From the NCBI GenBank assembly GCA_933822405.4, contig CAKOGP040000890.1:375650-391090 (forward strand): a stretch of 15,441 bases of DNA, in the 5' to 3' direction. Within the stretch, counting starts at the first letter, position 1, and each line of letters begins with the position of its first letter. The stretch is from Cylindrotheca closterium (Eukaryota > Bacillariophyta > Bacillariophyceae > Bacillariales > Bacillariaceae). Shown one piece after another: positions 8,565 to 15,441 of the stretch. Under the pieces are notes generated by a model. It did no database searches and was not told the DNA's origin. It saw only the letters and a list, made by a program, of their open reading frames with translations. The translations under genes and the position numbers were made by a program.

Positions 8565-9665
8565 ATGTTGAAACTTACAATGATCCCACGAAAGAGGACG
8601 AAGCGTATGCGTGCATACCAGGGGAAACCACGGCAGCAAATGTCTCAAATGGAAGTAGAACAGCGACATAAGGAGCAAAAGGATATGTTGGCTGATAACT
8701 TATACGCTCTCATTCATCAAGAGAGCTCGGGGAGATACAACTGTGTCGACTATCTTGCTTTTACTTCATGGCATCGCAGCGTATACGACTTGCTGAAGAA
8801 AGATCGATTCTCTCCATCACAACGAGGGGAATCAAGAATTGATGAGTACTGCCGCGAACAAATAGTGGAGTGGTCCTTCAGAGTTGTTGACTACTTTCGA
8901 ATTGATCGTGAAGTTGTAGCAGTTTCTCTGTCGATGTTGGATCGCTTCTTGGCCACTTGCAAGTGTGACCGTTCTACCTTCAAGCTTGCCGCCACCACAA
9001 CGCTACAACTGGCTGTCAAGTTGCTTCACCCTTGCAGACTCGGTGATCTCGGAATCCTGAGTGACTTGTCCCGAGGGGAATTCGACATGTCCGATGTCAG
9101 AGACATGGAAAACCACATCCTCAAGTCTCTTGGATGGTCTCTTCACCCACCAACCACGGTTGCCTTTTCAACCCTCCTCTTGGACTATGTGTTTGCTGAT
9201 CGTGATGTAAGCATGACATGCGCAGACATCGACGACCTGCATGACATCTCTTCCTTCTTCACCGAACTTGCGCTTTGTGATTACTTCTTTGTCACTATGC
9301 GCCCCAGTGCTGTTGCTCTTGCCTGCATCTTGAATGCACTTGAGGGTATGTACGGAGAGCGAAACCGCTTCTCTGCACACATTTTGGCTGTAGCACGCTC
9401 GCTCAATCTATACACCAATCAAGATTTGACTGCAGCTTGCCACCGCCTGTGGGAGCTTTACGAAAGAAGTGAGGAGTGTGCTCTTCACAATGGATTCGCA
9501 GCACCAATGGAAGATGAAAAGAACGCAGGGACTGTCGGTAGTTATGTCAACAAGGCAACCTCTCAAGATATGGTCATGGAGATTGCCTCCACATCTCCAG
9601 TCTCAGTCGTAACCAAACAATGCCCAATCGCTACGGATGATATTATGTCTGACGTGCAGGCATAG
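8565..9665 (+). CDS. Diatom-type cyclin (dsCYC-like), single exon
   Basis: Regulatory subunit expected to bind a cyclin-dependent kinase. At 366 aa, it has a basic N-terminus (about 1-40) and a cyclin N-box fold at about 50-195. Visible motifs are CREQIVEWSFRVVDYF (96-111), VSLSMLDRFL (120-129), LAATTTLQLAVKLL (141-154) and MENHILKSLGWSLHPPT (181-197). A cyclin C-terminal helical region spans about 198-305 (FFTELALCDYFF, RPSAVALACILNALE), followed by a Ser/Thr-rich tail. The CREQ/EWSF...LDRFL and SRGEFDMSDVRDMEN..IL spacing resembles the diatom-specific cyclins. The frame is open back to ATG 8349, but residues before 8565 are unlike a cyclin, so 8565 is preferred; 8580 and 8640 are also possible. 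The cyclin call is strong, the subtype moderate. Confidence 0.85.
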   Translation: MLKLTMIPRKRTKRMRAYQGKPRQQMSQMEVEQRHKEQKDMLADNLYALIHQESSGRYNCVDYLAFTSWHRSVYDLLKKDRFSPSQRGESRIDEYCREQIVEWSFRVVDYFRIDREVVAVSLSMLDRFLATCKCDRSTFKLAATTTLQLAVKLLHPCRLGDLGILSDLSRGEFDMSDVRDMENHILKSLGWSLHPPTTVAFSTLLLDYVFADRDVSMTCADIDDLHDISSFFTELALCDYFFVTMRPSAVALACILNALEGMYGERNRFSAHILAVARSLNLYTNQDLTAACHRLWELYERSEECALHNGFAAPMEDEKNAGTVGSYVNKATSQDMVMEIASTSPVSVVTKQCPIATDDIMSDVQA

Positions 9666-10232
9666 TAGAGTCCAATACAAGTGTACATAAAAGCATTCAA
9701 GGAAACGATTCGATTCCTGCTGGATGGGTCCAAGCAGGTAAGGAAGGCTCAGGACGACTGTAAACTATCTACTATAGAACGCTACTAGACACACCAAATC
9801 CCATGATTAGCCTTGACATGCGCTTGTAAGCTTGCTACAGTACTACATTATCTTAATCTCTCGCTACTGCAGCACTCGTAAGTCAAAGGATCCGAATTTC
9901 ATGTAGGGTCTCGCTTCCATTCGATTCCCATGACTCGTTGATACTTGCACAGTCGACTTATTTTGTTGAGTGGTCGTGGCGAACGACGCCGCGCGACTCC
10001 ATTTTGTCGTTGCGAACCATCTATCGTGTACGGGAAAAACTGCTTTTTGACAGTCCCGTGGGTCGATCGCACTGACGGTCCCGTCGCGCTCAATATTTTT
10101 AGTTTCCCACCAAGAATGAGCCGGTTTCACTCGTTGGTTGTACGCAGGACAAACTTTGCGGACTCGGCAAGATCCGTTCACGAACCGATGAAAAGGATAT
10201 GATGTACGTAAGAGTTGACGTCGGGTATTTGC

Positions 10233-10321
10233 CTCCGCGTAGTTGAGTGGCTAACGGTCTGAAATTGCACAATCAAGTCTTACGAACTTGATGTCGAACG
10301 GCTTTTGACTTAGGTGCGGAG
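10233..10321 (+). ncRNA. tRNA-like cloverleaf candidate without a T-loop consensus
   Basis: CTCCGCG (10233-10239) pairs with TGCGGAG (10315-10321), one G-U, as an acceptor-like 7-bp stem. TAGTTGAGTGG (10240-10250) fits the tRNA A-box consensus. ATCAAGT/ACTTGAT (10272-10278, 10286-10292) forms a 7-bp stem with the 7-nt loop CTTACGA, anticodon-loop-like (U33, anticodon UAC, purine 37). Against a real tRNA: about 14 extra nt precede the anticodon stem, there is no GGTTCGA B box, and the arm before the 3' stem is GTCGAA/TTTGAC. It could be a tRNA relic, a tRNA-derived element, another RNA, or chance. Confidence 0.2.
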
Positions 10322-10473
10322 AACTGGGATCGGAATGGAAGCCAATATGAGGCCAATGTGACACGTACTAGGTATGGCTTGCTGTAAGTTCGGCATGCAT
10401 TCCAACCAACCCTCCAATGAATGCTATCAATACCAGTTCTACTGTAGATGGAAAACTTAGCTGCAAACCTACC

Positions 10474-10496
10474 TTACTGTACACGTGCTACAGTAA
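10474..10496. repeat. 8-bp inverted repeat around a CACGTG core
   Basis: TTACTGTA (10474-10481) and TACAGTAA (10489-10496) flank CACGTGC, giving a dyad with an E/G-box palindrome at its centre. The TACTGTA/TACAGTA arms match strings in other intergenic parts of the window (for example 9836-9843). Confidence 0.5.
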
Positions 10497-10552
10497 CTTT
10501 TTCGTTATGAGCACCGGTAACTATTTTAAAATATTCTAGCAATCTCTGCAAG

Positions 10553-10594
10553 TGCACAAGTTTAAAGTGGATGAACTCAGACTAAACTTGTGCA
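10553..10594. repeat. 12-bp perfect inverted repeat
   Basis: TGCACAAGTTTA (10553-10564) and TAAACTTGTGCA (10583-10594) are exact reverse complements with an 18-nt loop. By simple counting, a stem this long is expected well under once in 15 kb. It sits between convergent genes, so it could be a 3' end structure, a small-RNA hairpin or the ends of a tiny mobile element relic. Confidence 0.65.
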
Positions 10595-10683
10595 TAATTC
10601 TTCTAGCTCACAATGATCGTCGCAGTGCAAATCGTCGTCCTGCCTCAGAAGCATGTATAGTATGCTGACCTGTTGTGCTCATC

Positions 10684-10723
10684 TAACATCTGCACCCTAC
10701 CGTTATAGTAGGGGCTGATGTTG
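10684..10723. repeat. Long imperfect hairpin with 7-nt loop
   Basis: AACATCTGCACCCTAC (10685-10700) pairs with GTAGGGGCTGATGTT (10708-10722). There is one T-T mismatch and one single-base bulge around the loop CGTTATA, and an extra U-G pair closes at 10684/10723. The stem is about 15 bp. Confidence 0.55.
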
Positions 10724-10978
10724 CAACGAACGCAGAGCAAATCCATCCATGCTATGCAGGGTCGACCAATCCTCGCACTTTCGCTTTTGTACTGGTGCTC
10801 AAGAAATAGTGGTGACGGCAGCTTCCCATCTCTCGTCCCTTTAATGTAGAGACGTGTGGAGCCAAAATCCCTCGTGGCAGTCTTCGATCATGACCTCCGT
10901 CGTTTCATTTTGTTCCGTTCCGCAATTCGTAAATGAGCCAACCACTTCCTTTCTCTCTCTGCTTATATGCTGCAACTA

Positions 10979-12493
10979 TCATGGATCATCCTCGTCTTTA
11001 TCATCTCCAAAATAAGAGTCTTCCTGGTAGCCCTCTTCCGTCTTTGCCTTTTGCCGTGCCGATCCGTCTGGCATATTGCGATAGGGCAGTACAATGAGCT
11101 TTGACAATCTCTTGGCAATGGCCGCTCCCCACTGCTGGTATCCCTTTTGTGTCAAGTGAAAGTGATCTTCCATGTATCTGGGATCAATTCGCAAGTCCTT
11201 GCCTGTTGCTGATGGGTCTTCAAATAGCTTTTTATTGTGATCAAAGTAGGATACTCGATGTCGATACCTGGCGTACAATTTCAATTCCTCATTGACTACT
11301 TGAATGTCTTGCCATAAACTCTTGGTGGTGGAAGCTACAGTCGTCCCATCGGTACTTCCTGCAGAATTAAAGACACCTGATGCACCATTCTCGTTAGATC
11401 CAGCAGTAGTGCCTATTCCGGTTGGGATTCCAATAGTGGAAGGATTCAACAATCCACCCTTGTTGACGAATCCATCCCGATTAAAAGTCCGCGGCAAAAT
11501 CCCATTGATCACAACATTGGCGGTCGTTGTTCTAATGAGCAATTCTTCAACAATCCGCAAAATGCCAATAATGACCAATTCTGGGGCACATGACGTCAAT
11601 CCCAAATCTTGGGACCCAATCATCAACCACATTACCGCTGGTTCAGTGGAGAATTCTGTATAGTCATCTGGCATTTCGCCATTCTGCAAGCGCCACAACA
11701 AGTTGGGGGACTGAAGGGTAGAGTTGTGAAACGAAAACAATAGGGTTAGAGGGGATGTATCATCGTTTGGTACTCACAGGAAAAAATTCTTGGCTAGAAC
11801 TCATGCCGCTCCTTTCTCTTTAGCATAATTTTCCTTGTCCTGTACTCGTATACTACCGGTACTCACCCGATCGTCTGCAATTCCCAGTGCAATCGCATTG
11901 AACTTCCCACCCTTGGTCACTTTGAAAAAAGAATCAAAGACGGCTGGATACTTATTCCAACCCGCCACTAGACCATCCCCATAAAATACTACATCAGGAT
12001 ATCCCGTTCCATTTTTGCTTCCCGACATGGAATCCGTCAAGACTTGTACATTTTTTGCATGCTTGGTTTGCCATGCTGTCTCGGAATCGCGAGGATTGGC
12101 CACCAAAGGATCTTGGCACGGGCACTCGTAGACTCGGCGATTGCACCATTGAGCAACTCGCTGGCTGTCCAAGTCGTGAATGCTGCGGACCGAAGTGTAA
12201 TCGTTTCTTACGATAGGAGAAGAAAACATATCCGTGGAAACAGAAACGTCATTTATTTGACGGTAAAAGTAAAGTGGAAATAGACAGACGAATATCTTCA
12301 AGCTGCGTGCCATGTGACATCGCTTCGGTTCGGGTTTGCGACGGCTAGCGGCTGATAATGTCACAGTAGGTAATGACAACTGTTGAGTTGCATCAAACTG
12401 TCGCGTTTGAATCCCTCCGTTTGAATCTCCAAAGAGTGGATGAAACTCTTCCATTTCGATTATCGTCTCATAGTTGCTTTTGGTAATTGTCAT
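10979..12493 (-). CDS. SGNH/GDSL hydrolase-fold protein with altered active site, two exons
   Basis: Exon 1 is 12493-11867 and exon 2 is 11710-10979, joined in phase 0 to give ADDR|SPNLLWRLQNGEM; the product is 452 aa. Fold signatures in order: VVFYGDGLVAGW (168-178, block I), ALGIADDR...LLWRLQNGE (block II region), WLMIGSQDLG (237-246, block III), and DHFHLTQKGY (391-400, block V with DxxH). Known family enzymes use Ser in GDS and have Gly and Asn in the oxyanion hole. Here Ser is Gly174, the block II GGDR-type motif is ADDR, and the block III GxND/GTNN Asn is Gln243, so hydrolase activity is doubtful. A short hydrophobic run (IFVCLFPLYFY, 67-77) suggests a signal anchor, or a signal peptide if translation starts at Met61. 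Low-complexity Gly/Ser/Thr sequence (290-335) interrupts the fold, and the tail is acidic. Confidence 0.8.
11711..11866 (-). other. SGNH gene intron (156 nt)
   Basis: On the minus strand the donor is CGG|GTGAGTACC and the acceptor is CCCTTCAG|TCC after a pyrimidine-rich tract. Branch-like CTAAC is present upstream of the acceptor. A second copy of GTGAGTACC begins at 11777. Using it would retain 89 nt and a TGA, so it cannot encode the full protein. Confidence 0.85.
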
Positions 12494-13090
12494 CTCATTG
12501 CCAACTTATCCGATGGAATCCAATTCAAGTTTGCCTGTGACTTTGACTGTAAAAGGAAAGATATTCTCGTGTGGATAAGAAATAGAAACTTTGGATAGCA
12601 AGACTGAGACAGCAAAGTGGATACAGTACCGTACCAGTACTCTCTGCGTTTGCCAAGCGCTGTGAATGGATGGGTTTGCGGGTTGCGGTTGGGACTTTTC
12701 GCTTCATCGACTAAACCGAGTAACTTTTCTGACTGTACGTCATCCGTGTTTTTTTCCGTCGATTGCAGCAACAACGTCGTTCTTGTTGCGTTCATTCGAC
12801 TGTCGTTGGAAAAGCAAAAGTGAGTTAACGGTGGTGGTGCTTGGTGCATCAGAAGAATCAGCTCCACAAACGATGATGTTTACGAGAAGATTGTCTCTGG
12901 GGGAAAAGCTTGAGGAACACGGTTCCGATTGCATTTTGAATTGCCTTCAGGTTGTTATTCTTAAGACGTTGGTCTGACTCTTGCCTCTTTCTCTCGCTCT
13001 CTCTCTCTCTCTTGTTCATTCCGTTCCTTTCCATTTGCTACCCTCTATACAATACGCTACACACTCATTAAACGCTTCAGATATCTTATA
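12494..13090. promoter_or_regulatory. Divergent intergenic region between SGNH and NDUFB3-like genes
   Basis: About 600 bp that must carry promoters for both flanking genes. No clear TATA box is seen near either start. Open frames here (12490-12867 minus, 12666-12977 plus) look non-coding. A pyrimidine-rich stretch with (CT)8 lies just before the NDUFB3-like gene. A GTACCGTACCAGTAC string sits at 12626-12640, and a two-codon uORF (ATG AGA TGA, 12498-12490 on minus) overlaps the SGNH ATG. Confidence 0.4.
12991..13013 (+). repeat. CT microsatellite
   Basis: CTCTCG followed by (CT)8 at 12997-13012, about 80 nt before the NDUFB3-like start. It is probably in its promoter or 5' UTR and could vary in length between strains. 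Confidence 0.8.
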
Positions 13091-13267
13091 ATGATTTTCA
13101 AGGGCCAAGATGCATGGAGAACTCTTCCCATCTTTCAAGGACTGTGGAAGTCTCCCTTTCCTGGATTCCGAAACGCTGTTGTCATTTATGGACTATATGC
13201 TGGCGCTGAATACTTTGCCAAGTCGCAAGGGCTTTTGGGACCACCACCTGCCAGCAGTCATCATTGA
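13091..13267 (+). CDS. Complex I accessory subunit, NDUFB3/B12-like (58 aa)
   Basis: Probable supernumerary subunit of mitochondrial NADH:ubiquinone oxidoreductase, in the membrane arm. The whole ORF is MIFKGQDAWRTLP...SSHH. The family hallmarks are the early xxWR (DAWRTLP, 7-13; compare EAWRYM in animals and DEWRKHP in plants), a FPGFRNA turn (23-29), one membrane helix AVVIYGLYAGAEYFA (29-43) with the GAEY signature, and a short tail ending in His-His as in animal B12. It is shorter than animal NDUFB3 (about 98 aa), lacking most of the N-terminal extension. No intron is needed, though a tiny upstream coding exon cannot be excluded. It is convergent with the UBX gene, 220 bp apart. Confidence 0.75.
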   Translation: MIFKGQDAWRTLPIFQGLWKSPFPGFRNAVVIYGLYAGAEYFAKSQGLLGPPPASSHH

Positions 13268-13487
13268 TTCCACCAAAGCTGCTAGATGATATCAAACGAT
13301 AGAGTGCCAATTACTTTTTCTCCACAACATCGATTCGTTTTTCCTTTCTATCTAGCTAGTTGTCAAGCTTCGAAATCTTGCCAGAGTCATTAATCGATGG
13401 GTAGAACCAATGGCTATTATGATAATTATATGCTTTGTACTCCTTTTTTCTCTAGTAATCGAGTACGGTAGATCGATAGTGGCAACT
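13268..13487. other. Short tail-to-tail spacer
   Basis: 220 bp between the NDUFB3-like stop and the UBX gene stop, holding both 3' UTRs. It is T-rich on the plus strand. No AATAAA was seen on either strand and nothing else was recognised. Confidence 0.5.
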
Positions 13488-14331
13488 TTAGTCCTTCCAT
13501 CTCAAAGTCAAGGCAGCCCCTGACAAGTTGCGGGATGCTATTGTTTGATCAATATCAGGCAACAGATCCTTCGGTGGAAAGCCAGACTCTTGCAGAATAA
13601 ATTCCTTTCCACCCTTGGCCTCGTCACTGGACTGAACAAAGTGGGCATATATTGTTTTGACCGTTTGAGATGCATCAAACTTGCGAACATTGCGCTTGCC
13701 ATCCGGCGTTCGAATCATGACACGGGCACCCTTTGCCGGTTCTTCGCCCAAGGTCATGGCCAAGAGTTCGTCCAATAGTGATGGTTTGGCTTCTTCCTTC
13801 GATTCGACTGCCCTTGGTTTTCCATTCTCGTCTGGTTCCAATACTTGAACCTCTTGTTCGTCATCATCATCACCATCCTCCATCTTGCCTTCGGAAGCCG
13901 GACTAATATCTTCAAGACTGGCTCGCATGGCTGCTTGTAGTTGTTCAGCTTCCGACATCTCGTTCATGGCCTTTTTCTTGGGCGGTGCTCTTGCTGCCCC
14001 AGGACGCGGCGCCACGGGTGGCTTATCAAAGGTATACTTGGAACAAAAGTCCATGGCATATTCCGCAAAGCTTTCCGCCGTGAGTGGATTCTCTTGGGTC
14101 CACCCCTCCTTTCTCCATAGCAACCGTCTAGTACGAGGATCAATAAAGGCAACGTGTGGGAAATCGCCAACCTTGTAGCGTTGAATATAGGTCTTTCCTT
14201 CCGGAGAAACATCCATCTACATGATAGAAAAGGTGGGCAAGAACGAAGTGAGAACCAAGTCCAGTGGAGTAAATAGACAGTTTTCATTCTTCATCTGTTG
14301 CGTTCCAAGGTTCCAAGGTTCCAAGGTTCCA

Positions 14332-14363
<32 letters not shown>

Positions 14364-15245
14364 CACGAGTGCATGTTTCCAACTCACAGTCTGCCAAAAA
14401 ATAAAGCCTTCTCGAATCAAATTCTCCACCAACTCGTCTCTCCAGACATCCCGATTCAATGCGTGCGATGAGAATTCATTGTCGCGTTGAATATTGACTA
14501 ATAACCATCGTTTATTGTCTTTGGCCATGGTCCGAGCCCCTTCAAAGCCACCTTCCTTGAACATGAGATGATCGGGAGCGGCAAAAATATCGGCAAGACG
14601 GGCCACTTGCGATTGCGCAGCACCACCATCATCATCGCCGTCCTCGTCGTCATCATCATCATCGTAGTCATATTCCTCCATGTCATCGTCGTCTCCATCG
14701 TCCATGTTGCTATTACTGTTGTTAGTGTTGTTGTTGTTGTTGTTGTTGTCGTCTTGGTTATTCTCGTCGGCATCAACATCAATGGCCATGTTTTCGTCGC
14801 TGTTGTTCGTATTGCGCCGCCGGCGTCTCGAGTTGGAAGAAGTAGCAGAAGCATTGACGGTATCGCGAATATTGTCGCGGTCATCCGCAAAGGCCGAATA
14901 CCTAAGCGAGTCTTCCAACATGTGTTCCATCATGCCCATCATGGCCTGATTCGCCCCTCCTCCACCCATCATCATGCTGCCTCCGCCAAACATTGGGCCG
15001 TCGTCCATGAGCCGCATGGTTCGAGTAGCGTCGGGAGCACGGACATCTGGCATGCCTCCACCCGTGCCGCCAGCAGCAGCTCCACCAGCGGCTCCACTGC
15101 CGCCGCCTCCTTCATGCTCCAAAAATAAACCAACGGCCGTTTCGACATTGCCAGCACTCATTTCCAAGTAACTGCTGGCTTTCGCCGTATCGGAACTGCC
15201 TGTAAAGGCCAAAAATTGAGAGATCAATTCGTCATTATTACTCAT
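13488..15245 (-). CDS. UBXN7/Ubx5-like p97/Cdc48 cofactor (UBA-like, UAS, UIM, UBX), two exons
   Basis: Adaptor expected to link ubiquitylated substrates to the Cdc48/p97 ATPase. Exon 1 is 15245-14388 and exon 2 is 14216-13488, phase 0; the product is 528 aa. Order: UBA-like domain (1-45, LISQFLAFTGSS...NVETAVGLFLEH); Gly/Met-rich linker (45-110); Arg run (140-144); Asn/Asp-rich acidic tract (148-207); UAS thioredoxin-like domain (about 215-345), with the splice junction at FWQT|MDVSPEGKTYIQRYKVGDFP; UIM (about 373-391, EAEQLQAAMRASLEDI); acidic linker; UBX domain (447-527, ARVMIRTPDGKR...LTLRW). This order is that of UBXN7. In the UBX, the p97-binding FPR turn reads FPP (499-501). The frame is open to 15329, but Met at 15245 directly precedes the UBA-like domain and is preferred. 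Confidence 0.9.
14217..14387 (-). other. UBX gene intron (171 nt) carrying two tandem repeats
   Basis: On the minus strand the donor is ACT|GTGAGT and the acceptor is CATGTAG|ATGG. Splicing fuses the two halves of the UAS domain in frame. Read through, exon 1 stops nine codons later. Confidence 0.88.
14302..14362 (+). repeat. Adjacent tandem repeats inside the UBX intron
   Basis: (GTTCCAAG)x3 plus GTTCCAA at 14302-14332 runs straight into seven and a half copies of ATCA at 14333-14362. Both are perfect, as expected for young, length-variable repeats. They sit close to the 5' splice site (donor at 14387 on minus). Confidence 0.9.
14630..14755 (+). repeat. Triplet repeats encoding the Asn/Asp tract of the UBX protein
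   Basis: Runs of CAT/CGT-type triplets (Asp on the minus strand) and GTT (Asn; longest pure run about 14731-14748) lie within exon 1. They code for residues of roughly 165-207. They explain the long hydrophobic antisense frame on the plus strand here, which is not a gene. Confidence 0.8.
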
Positions 15246-15441
15246 GATTGTGTTGTTTCGCAATGCTTCTCGTTTTTTGTTCTTCTTTTCGTCTTTGGTG
15301 GCAATCTGTGGAATGTGTTGTAATTCCAATTGTCAGTCGCGTTTGGGTATTCAATTCACCAAAAGAGATAGTCAGTAGCACTCCTGGTTCTTCCTGTTGT
15401 TTTTATTGTCTCTGTCCGTTGCTGTTGCTGTTGCTGTTGCT
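15246..15441 (-). promoter_or_regulatory. Upstream region and 5' leader of the UBX gene
   Basis: On the minus strand the sequence just before the ATG is A/G-rich (AAAAGAAGAACAAAAAACG), as in a leader. No TATA box was recognised before the window ends. Confidence 0.4.
15418..15441 (+). repeat. Hexanucleotide repeat (GTTGCT)4 at window edge
   Basis: Four perfect copies of GTTGCT run to the last base of the window, so the true length is unknown. On the minus strand it is AGCAAC, which would read poly-Gln, Ser-Asn or Ala-Thr if coding; no coding frame is evident. Confidence 0.85.

Larger units (their letters stand above)
9666..10978. other. Gap between convergent genes, rich in hairpins, no CDS
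   Basis: 1.3 kb holding the 3' ends of the cyclin gene (plus) and the SGNH gene (minus). Overlapping open frames at 9864-10181 (minus) and 9945-10202 (plus) lack motifs and oppose each other, so neither is called. The stretch 9960-10110 is GC-richer, with TCCCGT/ACGGGA repeats. Between 10233 and 10722 there are a tRNA-like fold and three hairpins, each listed separately. No clear AATAAA was found for either gene. Confidence 0.5.

Noticed and set aside
9864..10202. Opposing ORFs of 105 aa (minus) and 85 aa (plus)
   Set aside because: They overlap each other, show no recognisable domains and lie in a gap between convergent 3' ends.
11586..11595. Perfect CRE palindrome TGACGTCA
   Set aside because: It lies inside SGNH exon 2 coding sequence; a single 8-mer there is most simply chance.
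12490..12867. 125-aa minus-strand ORF just before the SGNH gene
   Set aside because: No motif or family resemblance. It overlaps the SGNH ATG and lies in a divergent promoter region with an opposing ORF of similar size.
12666..12977. 103-aa plus-strand ORF before the NDUFB3-like gene
   Set aside because: Not in frame with the NDUFB3-like ATG; no convincing splice pair joins them and the composition looks non-coding.
14568..15128. 186-aa plus-strand ORF, very hydrophobic (Ile/Val runs)
   Set aside because: It is antisense to exon 1 of the UBX gene. The Ile/Val runs are the complement of Asp/Asn triplet repeats, so it is an artefact.

Overview
This is nuclear eukaryotic DNA. The genes are spread over both strands, the introns are short GT-AG type (63-171 nt), and the products are eukaryotic: an AP-3 adaptor delta subunit, a one-chain FGAM synthase, a cyclin, a complex I accessory subunit and a UBX-domain Cdc48/p97 cofactor. 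The compact spacing, the Asn/Asp-rich low-complexity tracts and above all the cyclin, which resembles the expanded diatom-specific cyclins (dsCYC), suggest a diatom. That assignment is inferred from family resemblance. No species can be named from the sequence alone.

Left third, all on the plus strand: the C-terminal half of AP-3 delta (1-1865, cut by the window edge), then a 180 bp gap with two short upstream ORFs, then the complete three-exon FGAM synthase gene (2046-6120, 1314 aa after splicing). The FGAM synthase is followed by a small hairpin and an AATAAA signal.

Middle: about 2.4 kb without a convincing gene (6121-8564). It holds GTAC-centred palindromes, a 10-bp inverted repeat, one faint coding relic, a pyrimidine tract, a tandem 18-mer and a cluster of CCAAT boxes with a TGACGT site. 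The last items lie in the presumed promoter of the cyclin gene (8565-9665, 366 aa). A 1.3 kb gap between convergent genes (9666-10978) holds several hairpins and one tRNA-like fold.

Right third: an SGNH-hydrolase-fold protein on the minus strand (12493-10979, two exons, 452 aa) whose catalytic serine position is Gly. A tiny NDUFB3/B12-like complex I subunit on the plus strand (13091-13267, 58 aa) is divergent from it. A UBXN7/Ubx5-like protein follows on the minus strand (15245-13488, two exons, 528 aa), with UBA-like, UAS, UIM and UBX regions in order.

The genes belong to unrelated housekeeping pathways (vesicle sorting, purine synthesis, cell cycle, respiration, ubiquitin/p97) and do not form one system. 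I see no defence system, CRISPR array, intact transposon or virus. The best leads are the SGNH protein lacking its nucleophile, the CCAAT/TGACGT cluster before the cyclin, the uORF overlapping the FGAM synthase start, and the hairpin-rich gap at 9666-10978.
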